A DNA stretch of 64,000 nucleotides from Victivallales bacterium (GTDB lineage Bacteria > Verrucomicrobiota > Lentisphaeria > Oligosphaerales > Oligosphaeraceae): positions 1 through 64,000 of the forward strand of contig JAFPYX010000015.1 in assembly GCA_017417585.1 (NCBI GenBank), written 5' to 3'. Made by a program: the position numbers and the translations under genes. The notes under the pieces are model-generated. The model was not told where the DNA came from. It worked only from the letters and a program-made list of their open reading frames with translations, and did not search any database. Shown piece by piece: positions 52,443 through 61,905 of the stretch (its first letter is position 1; the number at the start of each line of letters is the position of its first letter).

Positions 52443-53123
52443 ATGACTGACCAGCCTGCTGATGTCCCCAATTCTGATGCAAAACCAGCCTTGAAGGTTT
52501 TGAAACTGAAATTGAACCCTACCACGGAAGCTACCGATGCCCCAGCGGCACCAGTTGTTGCTCCGTCACCGGCATCCGCTTCACTTCCCAAGCAGGAGGT
52601 CATTACGCCCGCAACGCCGGAATCTCTTCCCACGCCGGCCCCAACGATGCCTTCATTGCCAACTGAACCTCTGCCGTCTCAAGCCGCCGCCACGCTCAAA
52701 CCGACACCTGTTAATGATGGCACAGAGGGAATGAAGCGTTCGGGGATGACATTCTCGCTCAAGAAACCAACTGCCCCTGCACCGGCACCTGCACCGGCAC
52801 CTGCCCCTGCACCTGCAAGTGACAATGCCGTCACCAAGCCCAAATTTGCAATAAAAAATGATGCTCCGGCAACCTCGGCTCCGGCGCCCGCCGCTTCCAA
52901 CTCGCCTTCGACAAGGAAACCTGCGCCTGCACCGGCTCCGGTTCCAAGTACTATGAAAATCAAGGAAGCAGAACCTCGATTTGAGCCGGTTTCACAGCCG
53001 TTGAATAATTTCGAGCCGGAAGAAAGTGAACCAACGATGTTAGGCTATTCAGCAGCCATTTTTGCCGGCCTGATAATGGTGGGGATTGTCTTTGCCATCG
53101 TAAAGTTCTGTATAACAATCTAA
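52443..53123 (+). CDS. Pro/Ala-rich tail-anchored protein of unknown function
   Basis: A 226-residue protein with a good Shine-Dalgarno sequence (AGGAG). Residues 1-~195 are Pro/Ala-rich and probably disordered, including an uninterrupted APAPAP repeat near residues 111-125. A single membrane helix closes it (~200-224, YSAAIFAGLIMVGIVFAIVKF). Four short basic-hydrophobic motifs interrupt the linker: LKLKLNP (~21-27), FSLKKP (~104-109), FAIKND (~136-141) and MKIKEAE (~171-177). I do not recognise the family. TonB-like proteins are also Pro-rich but have the helix at the other end. A strong terminator follows, so it is a single-gene transcript. Confidence 0.75.
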   Translation: MTDQPADVPNSDAKPALKVLKLKLNPTTEATDAPAAPVVAPSPASASLPKQEVITPATPESLPTPAPTMPSLPTEPLPSQAAATLKPTPVNDGTEGMKRSGMTFSLKKPTAPAPAPAPAPAPAPASDNAVTKPKFAIKNDAPATSAPAPAASNSPSTRKPAPAPAPVPSTMKIKEAEPRFEPVSQPLNNFEPEESEPTMLGYSAAIFAGLIMVGIVFAIVKFCITI

Positions 53124-53147
53124 TCTTTTGCTTGCGGCAAAGATTTC

Positions 53148-53185
53148 CGGCGTCTGGCGAAGTCTTCGCCGGACGCCGTTTTTTT
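53148..53185 (+). terminator. Intrinsic terminator after the Pro/Ala-rich gene
   Basis: CGGCGTC-T-GGCGAA pairs with TTCGCC-G-GACGCCG around a 3-base loop and is followed by seven T's. Confidence 0.92.
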
Positions 53186-53216
53186 CATACTCTCCCATCA
53201 TTCAATTCTATCTATC

Positions 53217-54116
53217 ATGAAGACGTTAATCATTCATCATCATGACCTAGACGGTTTTATTTCCGGTGATATTGCACATCTTCATTTTCCTGACGCCCAA
53301 ACCTTGACGCTCAATTACGACACCCCAAGTGACATTCCCACTCCGGCAATGCTCCAGCCGTTTGACTCGGTGATCATCGTAGACTATACGCTCCCATGTG
53401 AAACAATGCTATGGCTTAAGGCAAACAAACATTTGATTTGGATTGACCATCACTTCTCTTCCATCAATACAGCCATTGAAAAGGGATACAATGACGTTGA
53501 CGGTCTTCGCTGCCAACCCGGCGAATTGATCTGCGGTGCCGAGTTGTCCTGGAGGTATTTTGAAAAATCGCCACTTCCACGTTTTTTGCAACTGACTGGC
53601 GACCAGGACACTTACCGCAACAGCCGAACCCCGGAGTTCAAACAGGAGGTCATGCCCTTTTTCTATGCCACTCAATTGATCATGGAATGCCTCAACCCGG
53701 CAAATTTCCACTCACCAGACTTCCTGCTACCGACGGCCGAATCCTATCGGAACGATGACTGGTGCAATGAACTCATCGAAAAGGGCTCGCTCATCCAGGA
53801 ATACAATCGAATCCACTACGCAGGTCTCCGGCGCGAGGCCGCCTTTGTCAGAAATATCTGGGGCTTGCGGGTTTACTGCTTTAATTCAGCCGGCCATGGA
53901 TCTTCCATCATCAACGATGGTTTCGATCCGGCGTTGCATGACGCGATGATGCTTTTTTCCTATAATGGTGCCACCTGGAGTTATGGAATCTACACCGATA
54001 TCATCGCAAAACCGCAAGTCAATCTCGCACAAATCGCCAAACGCTACGGTGGCGGAGGACACCAGGGCGCCGCCGGTTTCTCCACCCGCGAACTCCTGCC
54101 GGAACTCCTCCTTTAA
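53217..54116 (+). CDS. DHH-family phosphoesterase
   Basis: A 299-residue protein with the DHH-DHHA1 architecture. Metal ligands are in HHHDLDGFISGD (7-18), IIVDYTLP and IWIDHHFSS (the DHH motif). The C-terminal DHHA1 signature is KRYGGGGHQGAAGFS. Such proteins degrade short RNAs, cyclic dinucleotides or pAp; the NrnB type is the nearest match I can name. There is no signal peptide. Confidence 0.88.
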   Translation: MKTLIIHHHDLDGFISGDIAHLHFPDAQTLTLNYDTPSDIPTPAMLQPFDSVIIVDYTLPCETMLWLKANKHLIWIDHHFSSINTAIEKGYNDVDGLRCQPGELICGAELSWRYFEKSPLPRFLQLTGDQDTYRNSRTPEFKQEVMPFFYATQLIMECLNPANFHSPDFLLPTAESYRNDDWCNELIEKGSLIQEYNRIHYAGLRREAAFVRNIWGLRVYCFNSAGHGSSIINDGFDPALHDAMMLFSYNGATWSYGIYTDIIAKPQVNLAQIAKRYGGGGHQGAAGFSTRELLPELLL

Positions 54117-54141
54117 TTCATGGTTAGCCGCCTTTAAAACG

Positions 54142-54174
54142 AAAAACGGCCGATGCGCCTTGGGGGCATCGGCC
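54142..54174 (-). terminator. Intrinsic terminator for the pseudopilin gene
   Basis: On the minus strand GGCCGATGC and GCATCGGCC form a perfect 9-bp stem with a 9-base loop, then GTTTTTC. It lies 28 bases after the pseudopilin stop. The plus-strand side has no T run, so the DHH gene is not its target. Confidence 0.88.
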
Positions 54175-54201
54175 ATAGGAAAAAACAGGCGCTTTGACGC
54201 C

Positions 54202-55110
54202 TTACAGTTCAGTGTATTTCTTCAAGCCAGTGTACTGGACTGAAGTGCCTTTCGCGGTCTCCCAGATGTAGGCATAGTTCATTTCAGCCGGCAACGCCAT
54301 CAGCTGAGCCATGGCGCGTGGATCAAGTGACTCCACATGCCCGTCCCAGAAGCCAAGATTGCCTTTCCCGTTGTGAGGAGCCTCCGCGAAGCCCTCGGTA
54401 GTCTGTGAGTACTGTGCGGCGATGTTCGCATAGTAGGAGGCGGCCCCCTTCTTGCCGGAACCGGCGGGAGAGGTGTCCTGCGGATGACGGGTGGAGTCGG
54501 AGATCACCCACTGCTTGCCGGGCGACAAGGGGGAGAGTTCGAGGCGCTGGTATTCGCCGGCGTAAGTGCCGCTGAAGCCGCCCGTACGGCTGTCTGGATA
54601 AGAGAAGGCGATGCCGAACTTCTGGTTGTCGTTGGTGACATTGCCTGCCCAGGAACCATAGTTCCTCCAGCGGAACGGGATAGCATAGCAGGCGGCCTCG
54701 TTGTAGAAATTCGCGCCGGCACCACCACCGTTGTTCCAGTTCTTGTGGCTGGGGCAGTCCATTGTGCGGTTCTGGACAAAGCTCAAGCAGACGCCGCCCG
54801 GCTCCGTGGTGCGGTTGTTCTCGTTGAACCAGCCATTGCAACTGCCATAGACATTGCCCTCGCCGTAGATGGCCTTCCAGCCCCAGTAGGCACTGCCGTC
54901 GCCTTTGGTGGAATGGAGGGTCTTGAACATCCCGCCGTACTCGTCGGCATAAAGCAGGAACCCCAGCACACACTGTTTCTGGTTGGAGATGCACTTGACG
55001 CCCTTGGCCTTCTCGCGCGCCTTGGAGAGCGCAGGGAGCAACATGGATGCCAAGATTGCGATGATCGCAATCACAACAAGCAGTTCAATCAGAGTAAATG
55101 TCTTTTTCAT
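54202..55110 (-). CDS. Type IV/II pseudopilin-like secreted protein with H-x9-DG motif
   Basis: A 302-residue protein. The class III signal [20 protein letters not shown] is cleaved by a prepilin peptidase before Phe5, with the usual Glu9 of the mature helix. The C-terminal segment [15 protein letters not shown] is the H-x9-DG motif of PVC pseudopilin-like proteins. The middle is rich in Gly, Asn, Trp and aromatic residues and several Cys, suggesting an extracellular globular domain. Lentisphaerota and Planctomycetes carry many such paralogues of unclear role. It is divergent from a large secreted protein, and the shared 213-base spacer is A/T-rich. Confidence 0.88.
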   Translation of the reverse strand: MKKTFTLIELLVVIAIIAILASMLLPALSKAREKAKGVKCISNQKQCVLGFLLYADEYGGMFKTLHSTKGDGSAYWGWKAIYGEGNVYGSCNGWFNENNRTTEPGGVCLSFVQNRTMDCPSHKNWNNGGGAGANFYNEAACYAIPFRWRNYGSWAGNVTNDNQKFGIAFSYPDSRTGGFSGTYAGEYQRLELSPLSPGKQWVISDSTRHPQDTSPAGSGKKGAASYYANIAAQYSQTTEGFAEAPHNGKGNLGFWDGHVESLDPRAMAQLMALPAEMNYAYIWETAKGTSVQYTGLKKYTEL

Positions 55111-55323
55111 TTTGGATAAAGTAAGAAATCCGAAGAATCGACTTGAGACAAAAGAAAAACCATTTTATTGTAAGCAAAAAAACATCAAATTTCAACTCTT
55201 TGGTGTGAATATCAATGGGAAACAAATGGCTTTTTTCAAGTAATTTCATGTCAATTGGGCAAATTGAGAATACAGTACTGACAATTCTTTTCATCAACAT
55301 TATTGCCACCGAATTCTTCCCGA

Positions 55324-57864
55324 ATGTTTAAACAACTTCTTTGCACACATCTGTCCTCATTCGTCGTATCGCTGCTGGCCGCCGTCCAGCCTGGCGAGAA
55401 CCTCATCAGCAACGGCGAACTGCAAAGCGAGCGTTCAGACACGCCGCCAATTTGCTGGACAACCGAGCAGAATGTCCAGTATCTGGGCTACCATTCCAAT
55501 GGCGGCCCGGAGAATCGCCCATACGTAAGTATCACGAACTACAGCGATGAGCCGACGGATTCCGAGACTGTCCTGCGGCAGCAAGGACTGACCCTGGTCG
55601 CGGGCGAGCGCTACCACGTCTCCGTCTGGATCCGAACAGTGGATTTCATCTCATCACACAGCGGTGTCATCATCGGCAACCATGGCTGGACAAAAACCAT
55701 CGGGCCTGAAAACTTCCAAGGCACGCAGGATTGGACCCATCTGGAGGGAGACTATAACCTAATGGAATCTGAGGACAAGCGGTATTTCGCCGCCATCTTC
55801 GCATGTCAATTCACTGGCGAACTGGACATCGCGGACTTCCAGCTCACCGCCATTTCCGAGGGCGCACAACAAGGCTCCGCGCCGTCAGCCATCCGAGCCC
55901 TACTAGACAAGCCGCTGCTGGTCCCTTGGGCGCCACGCCTCCACCGAATCCCCGCTGACACCCCATGCCTGACCTTCAGACTCTTCGCACCGAAGCAAAG
56001 TAATCTGGCTGACTTGGATTTGGAATTCACTACTTCTGACACTGAGGAATCCATCATCCAGCCCCTTCAACACGACTTGAACACCATCGCCCTGCCCGCA
56101 AGCGCAAGGGAGGGGGATTTCACCGCCATCATCCGGCATCGCCCGACCGGGAAGGTGCTTTTCACTACTACACAAGAGTTTTCTGTCGTCAATCTTCCGT
56201 CCGTTTCAACGAAGGGGCATCGAAAACTCAACAACCTGGTCACCGAAGTTCTGAATGCACCATTGGAAAAAGATGGTCAGACGCTATCCTTCACGACCGA
56301 ACGGGATGGATGGGTGTATGTTTCCATCGAAACTGACAGCTCTGAACAATTCCGTATAATTATTGACGATTCAGAACAAATCATGACAAACGAAACGCCT
56401 CGTCATGAGGCATTCCGGGAGCTGTCGCGCGGAGAGCACACGCTTGCCATCCAGGGCGCAGCTGCGGATACACAAGTCATCGTCCGCTCGATTGCGGAGA
56501 TTTTCAACTACTGCCCGTGTGCCAACAGCCCTGTCAAGGAGAATCCACCGTACGACTGGGCATTCCACGAAAAGTATGGTCTGCCCGCCATTACCACGCA
56601 GAATGGCGGAAACATACCGGAGGAACACCGCGAATGGTTCCGCGCGCAAGGCTATCGCTGGCTCGGCAACCTCAACTGCGTGAATCCCGCAAGCCCCGAG
56701 GCAATGACGCAACTACTGAACGACTCCCCCGGAATGAACGAACCACAGTATGACGGCGTGACCTGCGATGAGCAGTTCTTCAACCAGCCAGGCTCCCTGG
56801 TCAATTTCACCCAGGGCATCCGCGCCTACGGCAATCCCCACGACCACCTCATCTACACCTGGATTGTCGGGAAGCCCACCACGCCAGGTGTGGACCATGA
56901 CTTCCTGGCTGCCTGCGTGGACGCTTCGCACGGTCGCGGCAAGCTCCTCATCGAGGCATATTGCCGCACCAAACTCACGGAACAGGATGCACGCGAATAC
57001 CTCGACGAATATATCACGGAGACGGTGCGCCGTTTCCGCAAGGCTTTGCCGGACGTCATCGACTCCACTGGTGTCATTCTCGGAGACTTCAACCAGCTGC
57101 CCATCCTGTCGTTGCATCATCATCCCGAAGTGGACTACAAATACTACCTGGACATGCAGCTCAACCTCGTCGCCAACGCTCCGGAGTTCGAAGGACTGGG
57201 ATGCGTGGGTTATTGGGGAAGCTATTACGCCGACCACGAACTGCACCGCTGGGCATACATGCTCCTCCGCCACTACTGCGTCGAAGGAAAAACCACGATG
57301 CTCTCGGACGAATATGGTTTCAGCTACCTCCCCGGACACGTCATCAACGGCGACTTCCGCGGGAATTTCGATGGCTGGATGGTCCAGGGCGATGTCACCT
57401 TGGATTCCTGCGCAGGCATGGCCTCAGCCTCGCAAAACCGTTGGGGCGGCAACGGCGGTACCGGGGACACTTTCGCCGTCTTCCACAAGACCGGTGAAGA
57501 GACCAGCACTTTGACCCAGACCGCCACCGGACTTGTTCCCGGAGGCACCTACCTTCTCCAGTTTGTCACCTTCGATGCCGACGATGCGCACAACAAGGTG
57601 ACGGCCGGCAAGGACATCGGCATACGCGCAACGCTCGGCGAGGGTGCCGTGGTCCGTGAGGATCTTTCCTGGCACCACATCGACCGCCGCGAAACGGGCC
57701 GCTACGCCCACAACAACGGCTGCGTGCGGCCGAATCTCCACCATATCGTCTTCACCGCCATCGCGCCACAGGTTACCATCACCCTCGACAATAAGCTTTC
57801 ACACCCCGGCGAGAACCTCGGCGTGAATTTCTTTGCAGTCACGCCATTTCTGGACGAGAGGTAG
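55324..57864 (+). CDS. Large secreted protein with two CBM-like domains and an unassigned barrel-like core
   Basis: An ~846-residue protein with an N-terminal signal peptide (MFKQLLCTHLSSFVVSLLAA). ENLISNGELQ...GLTLVAGERYHVSVWIRT (~30-165) and GHVINGDFRGNFDGWMVQG...GLVPGGTYLLQF (~680-840) both look like CBM4/9-type beta-sandwiches. Between them are a beta domain (~190-390) and an alpha/beta core (~400-675) with repeated Asp/Glu-rich segments such as YDGVTCDEQFF and GVILGDFNQLPI, compatible with a glycosidase-like TIM barrel. I cannot name a family. It is likely a glycan-degrading or glycan-binding exoprotein. Confidence 0.75.
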   Translation: MFKQLLCTHLSSFVVSLLAAVQPGENLISNGELQSERSDTPPICWTTEQNVQYLGYHSNGGPENRPYVSITNYSDEPTDSETVLRQQGLTLVAGERYHVSVWIRTVDFISSHSGVIIGNHGWTKTIGPENFQGTQDWTHLEGDYNLMESEDKRYFAAIFACQFTGELDIADFQLTAISEGAQQGSAPSAIRALLDKPLLVPWAPRLHRIPADTPCLTFRLFAPKQSNLADLDLEFTTSDTEESIIQPLQHDLNTIALPASAREGDFTAIIRHRPTGKVLFTTTQEFSVVNLPSVSTKGHRKLNNLVTEVLNAPLEKDGQTLSFTTERDGWVYVSIETDSSEQFRIIIDDSEQIMTNETPRHEAFRELSRGEHTLAIQGAAADTQVIVRSIAEIFNYCPCANSPVKENPPYDWAFHEKYGLPAITTQNGGNIPEEHREWFRAQGYRWLGNLNCVNPASPEAMTQLLNDSPGMNEPQYDGVTCDEQFFNQPGSLVNFTQGIRAYGNPHDHLIYTWIVGKPTTPGVDHDFLAACVDASHGRGKLLIEAYCRTKLTEQDAREYLDEYITETVRRFRKALPDVIDSTGVILGDFNQLPILSLHHHPEVDYKYYLDMQLNLVANAPEFEGLGCVGYWGSYYADHELHRWAYMLLRHYCVEGKTTMLSDEYGFSYLPGHVINGDFRGNFDGWMVQGDVTLDSCAGMASASQNRWGGNGGTGDTFAVFHKTGEETSTLTQTATGLVPGGTYLLQFVTFDADDAHNKVTAGKDIGIRATLGEGAVVREDLSWHHIDRRETGRYAHNNGCVRPNLHHIVFTAIAPQVTITLDNKLSHPGENLGVNFFAVTPFLDER

Positions 57865-57897
57865 TAACGCCAGGGGCAAAATCTTCTCAGGGGAATG

Positions 57898-57924
57898 AAA
57901 ACGGGGCCGGGTCCATCCGGCCCC
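57898..57924 (-). terminator. Probable intrinsic terminator for the phosphofructokinase gene
   Basis: On the minus strand GGGGCCGG and CCGGCCCC pair across a 6-base loop, followed by GTTTTC. It lies about 110 bases after the phosphofructokinase stop. Confidence 0.6.
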
Positions 57925-58033
57925 CAATCACACATTACGCTTTTCCCGGTTCTCCTGCGTCAAACAGGCGAAAAAATATAAGGAAAACGGGATGGAGGAA
58001 TGACGACTTGTACAACAGGCAATGTCCTATGTC

Positions 58034-59386
58034 TTATTTCACCCTCTGTCCGTCCATCAACAGGGCCTGGCGAGTGGTGAGCAGCACGGACTGCCAGAGC
58101 TGCCCGTGGGGATCCACCGCGCGACGTGCGGAAGTCGCCATTGGAATCGGAACGTAGGTATAATAGCCGTTCCAGTTGCCGACGACCAGGTCCGTCATGC
58201 CCGCCATCGCCGCATGGACGGCATGCTGGGCCAGGAGCAGACAGAAGATGGAATCTGTGGAATTGGCTGGGAGGCTGCGGATTTCATAACTGGGGTCAAA
58301 ATACTTGACGGTCAGTTCAAGTCCTTTGGAATCAAAATGTTCCTTGATGCGTTTCTTCAGGAACGCCCCGATGTCATTGTGCAGGATGTTCCCGGACTTG
58401 TCGCGCAGTTTCTCCCCTTTTAGCAGATGCTGCCCGGCACCCTCGGCGACAACGATGACCGCATGATGCTTCTTCGCCATGCGTTTCTCCAGCGCCTCAA
58501 GCAGCCCTCCGGGTCCCTCCAGTTCAAAAGGCACCTCGGGAATCAGGCAGAAGTTCACCAGTGAATTCGCAAGCGCGGAGTAGGCTGCGATGAAACCGGA
58601 GTCGCGCCCCATGACCCGAACCAGTCCGATTCCATTATAGGCACCTTTCGCCTCGTTGTGGGCGCAGGAAAGGATATTTGATGCAGCCTGAACCGCCGTC
58701 TCGAAACCGAAGGTGCGGTCCATGAAATTCAGGTCGTTGTCGATGGTCTTCGGGATGCCGACCACGTTGCAGCGCAAATGGTGTTCCAGGCACTTCATGG
58801 CGATCTCGTGGGCGCCGCGCTGCGTGCCGTCACCGCCAATGGTGAAGAGAATGTTGATCTTCAGCCGGTCGATTGCCTTGACCAGCTCCTCGGTATCCTG
58901 TTTTCCGCGGGAGGAACCCAGGATGGTGCCGCCCTGGCTGTCAATGGTATCCACCACGTCGGGGTCTAGCGGGATGGGCTTGAGTTCCGAGGCGGGGTTC
59001 AAGCCTGCGTAGCCGTAGCGGATGCCGTAGATCTGGTCCACGCCATAGAAATAATATAGGGTATTGACCAGTCCCTTGATGACATCGTTGAGGCCTGGGC
59101 ACAGTCCGCCGCAGGTCATGATTGCGGCCGTGGTCCAGCGGGGATCATGGTAGATGGTGCGACGGGGCCCAGCCGCCACGAAGGCCGGGACCTTGATGCC
59201 CTGTGCGCGAAGCTCCTGGTTGTAGGTCTCGTCCGCATAGTAGGAGATGCACTCGTTCTCCTCCACGAAATTTACGTCGTCGTCCAGCGGGGACTTCAAG
59301 GTGGTGGCGACTTCGTTGATGCGGCGGATGGAGAAATCCTGCCTGAGCAGTTCCTCGCGTGAGATGTTGATGTTCTGTGGCAACAT
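58034..59386 (-). CDS. 6-phosphofructokinase, plant/trypanosome-like subgroup
   Basis: A 450-residue enzyme that phosphorylates fructose 6-phosphate. MTCGGLCPGLNDVI is the nucleotide/phosphate entry, GGDGTQ (184-189) the phosphoryl-donor site and GIPKTIDND (210-218) the catalytic region. Gly187 with Lys213 is the residue pair seen in ATP-dependent enzymes of the plant and trypanosome type; PPi-dependent enzymes have Asp in the first position. ATP use is therefore predicted, not shown. The N-terminal ~85 residues are an extension typical of this long form. It is divergent from the helicase gene. Confidence 0.9.
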   Translation of the reverse strand: MLPQNINISREELLRQDFSIRRINEVATTLKSPLDDDVNFVEENECISYYADETYNQELRAQGIKVPAFVAAGPRRTIYHDPRWTTAAIMTCGGLCPGLNDVIKGLVNTLYYFYGVDQIYGIRYGYAGLNPASELKPIPLDPDVVDTIDSQGGTILGSSRGKQDTEELVKAIDRLKINILFTIGGDGTQRGAHEIAMKCLEHHLRCNVVGIPKTIDNDLNFMDRTFGFETAVQAASNILSCAHNEAKGAYNGIGLVRVMGRDSGFIAAYSALANSLVNFCLIPEVPFELEGPGGLLEALEKRMAKKHHAVIVVAEGAGQHLLKGEKLRDKSGNILHNDIGAFLKKRIKEHFDSKGLELTVKYFDPSYEIRSLPANSTDSIFCLLLAQHAVHAAMAGMTDLVVGNWNGYYTYVPIPMATSARRAVDPHGQLWQSVLLTTRQALLMDGQRVK

Positions 59387-59625
59387 GGCGTGAAAATATC
59401 CAAAGAGATTGAAACGGGAAACGTCTCCAAAGTGGTTTGATAAACTATAATACCTCTTGTGCCGGACAAACGCCGAGACTGGAGAATTCTTCGCTTCAAG
59501 CCTTCGATGACATTCCAGTTTCCCTGCATCGAATAATATAAGGGGATAAAAAAGATGGAATCCCGGAACACTCCCATTCCCTAAAGCTAGCTGTAGAAGC
59601 CATTCTCCGAAGACTCCTCATTCCA

Positions 59626-61905
59626 ATGCCGTTTCATCGCCGCACATTTTCATCGAAATCGCCCCAGCTGCCTTTTGCCCGGCGCACTCCCCCACAGGCA
59701 TCAGGGCCATTGCCGACAGAGACTTCCGTGAGCGGCGAAGTGCAGCGCATCGTCTTCGCGAATCCCGACAATGGCTATGTGGTGCTGAAGTTGAAGCGCG
59801 ATGGCGGAAAAGGCGAGGCGGTGCTGGCCGGAAGCCTTAGCGGAGTACAACCTGGCGTTTGCATTGAAGTCACAGGTCATTGGACAGATCATCCGCAATT
59901 CGGGCGACAGTTCCAGGTCGAACAATGCCATCTTCAATTGCCTACCACCACTTCGGGAATTGCCAAATTCCTGGCTTCCAGTGTTCCTGGCATCAGCACC
60001 AAGCTGGCCAACGACATTGTCAAGCATTTTGGCGACCAGACACTGGAAATCCTGGAGAAGGAATCCTGGCGGCTCCGAGAGGTCCATGGCATCGGCAGCG
60101 GCAAGTTAAAACAGCTGGTAGAGGCTTGGCAGAAAAGCGCCGACACACGCGAAGCCCAGATTTTCCTGCAGGGAATTGGCCTTACCCCAAACCTGGCCGA
60201 GAAAGTCATCCAGAAATTCGGCGCACGCTCTGCCCCGGAGATCGTGAGAAAGAACCCTTATCGCCTCGCCACCGAAATCGAGGGCGTGGGGTTCCTGACC
60301 GCCGACCGCTTCGCGTTGAGCCAGAACATCGCCCCTGACTCGCCGTTCCGATGCGGTGCCGCATTGGTATACGCCCTGGACCAGGCACAGCAGGATGGAC
60401 AAGTATGCCTTCCGCAAAGCCGACTATTCTTGGAGGCCGAAAACCTGGTCGCACAGCCGGTCGAGGCACTCCAGAATGGCTATGACGAGGCACTCCGGAA
60501 TGGCCTTCTCCGCGAAGAGAAAGCCCATCCCGAAATAGCCGACGACCCGCTTTGCTATCTTCCTCAATTATATTATGCAGAAATACAATTATCAGAAATA
60601 CTTAATATATTATTAAAAGCACCGAAAACGCCATCTCCTCCACAGTCTTTGCCGGGCTTTTCAGGCAATCTCCGCCTCAATGCGGAGCAACTTCAGGCGG
60701 TGCAATGCGCCCTATCCGCCCCTGTATCCATTCTGACCGGCGGCCCCGGCGTAGGCAAGACAACCACCGTTGCGGCGATGGTCAAGGCCGCCCTGCTCCG
60801 CGGCTGGACCGTCAAGCTGGCGGCTCCCACGGGACGTGCCGCCAGGCGCCTCAGCGAGGCAACCGGCCAGTCGGCAACTACTATCCATCGACTCTTGCAA
60901 TATAATCCCAAGCTGAAGGGCTTTTCTTTCAATCCTGAATCTCCCCTCCCCTGCAAGTTCCTGATTCTAGACGAAGTATCGATGCTGGACGTGCCCTTGG
61001 CGCGTTCGCTCTTCCGCGCGGTTCGCCCTGGCACCCACGTTGTATTGGTAGGCGACAAGGACCAGCTTCCCTCCGTCGGCCCTGGTGCAGTGCTCCATGA
61101 CCTGATTTCCTGCGGACGAATACCGGTCACCGAACTCAAACAAATCTACCGGCAGTCTGCGGGAAGCCGCATCATCACCAGTGCGCACGAGGTCAACCGC
61201 GGAATCGTCCCCCAGTTGGTCAATCCCCCCAAAGGCACCCGTGGCGATTTCTACTTCTATTCCTGCGACGACCCTCAGAGGACATCGGAGTTCATAGCGA
61301 GCCTGGTCAGCAGGAGCATCCCGCAGTTTTTCGGCTTCAACTCGTTGGAGGACATTCAGGTGCTGACTCCAATGCGCAAGGGAGAATGCGGCACCACTGC
61401 CTTGAACCAGGCACTGCAGGAAGCCCTCAATCCGCCCTCCCCTGACAAGCCGGAACTTACGCTGAACTCCGACCCGCCGCGGATTTTCCGGCTGGGCGAC
61501 CGCGTGATGCAGACCAAGAACAACTACGAGAAACAGGTCTTCAACGGCGAGATGGGGCGCATTATCGAGGTTAATCCGTCAACCAAATCTTTCCAGGTGC
61601 TCTTTGACCAGGCGAAAGTCGAATATCAGTCCGGCGACTGCGGACAGTTGCTCCACGCCTATGCCATCACCATTCACAAATCCCAGGGCAGCGAGTTCCC
61701 CTGCGTTGTCATGCCGCTGCTTCCGCAGCACTATATGATGCTTCAGCGCAATTTATTATATACCGGAATGACACGGGCGAAGAAGCTCTTCATCCTGCTC
61801 GGCAACGAATACTCCGTCAAAACCGCCGTACGCAACGACACCCCGATGCAGCGCTATTCGCTGTTGGGCTGGCGTCTCAGCGGAACTTGTCCACCACGTC
61901 TCTAG
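59626..61905 (+). CDS. RecD2-like ATP-dependent DNA helicase (SF1B)
   Basis: A 759-residue 5'-3' helicase. SGEVQRIVFANPDNGYVVLKLK and the following OB-like domain (~35-110) plus helix-hairpin-helix segments (~120-200) are the RecD2 N-terminal region. Walker A is GGPGVGKTTTV (near residue 372), and Walker B lies in FLILDEVSML. LVGDKDQLPSVGPG and the C-terminal motif AYAITIHKSQGSEFP complete the helicase core. Without RecB and RecC genes nearby it belongs to the RecD2 (TraA-like) class, active in repair. It overlaps the convergent dxr gene by 29 bases. Confidence 0.93.
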   Translation: MPFHRRTFSSKSPQLPFARRTPPQASGPLPTETSVSGEVQRIVFANPDNGYVVLKLKRDGGKGEAVLAGSLSGVQPGVCIEVTGHWTDHPQFGRQFQVEQCHLQLPTTTSGIAKFLASSVPGISTKLANDIVKHFGDQTLEILEKESWRLREVHGIGSGKLKQLVEAWQKSADTREAQIFLQGIGLTPNLAEKVIQKFGARSAPEIVRKNPYRLATEIEGVGFLTADRFALSQNIAPDSPFRCGAALVYALDQAQQDGQVCLPQSRLFLEAENLVAQPVEALQNGYDEALRNGLLREEKAHPEIADDPLCYLPQLYYAEIQLSEILNILLKAPKTPSPPQSLPGFSGNLRLNAEQLQAVQCALSAPVSILTGGPGVGKTTTVAAMVKAALLRGWTVKLAAPTGRAARRLSEATGQSATTIHRLLQYNPKLKGFSFNPESPLPCKFLILDEVSMLDVPLARSLFRAVRPGTHVVLVGDKDQLPSVGPGAVLHDLISCGRIPVTELKQIYRQSAGSRIITSAHEVNRGIVPQLVNPPKGTRGDFYFYSCDDPQRTSEFIASLVSRSIPQFFGFNSLEDIQVLTPMRKGECGTTALNQALQEALNPPSPDKPELTLNSDPPRIFRLGDRVMQTKNNYEKQVFNGEMGRIIEVNPSTKSFQVLFDQAKVEYQSGDCGQLLHAYAITIHKSQGSEFPCVVMPLLPQHYMMLQRNLLYTGMTRAKKLFILLGNEYSVKTAVRNDTPMQRYSLLGWRLSGTCPPRL

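Noticed and set aside
52769-52815. CCTGCACCGGCA repeats considered as a possible CRISPR or minisatellite
   Set aside because: They are in-frame codons for an Ala-Pro linker inside a protein with a good start and terminator. There are no spacers.
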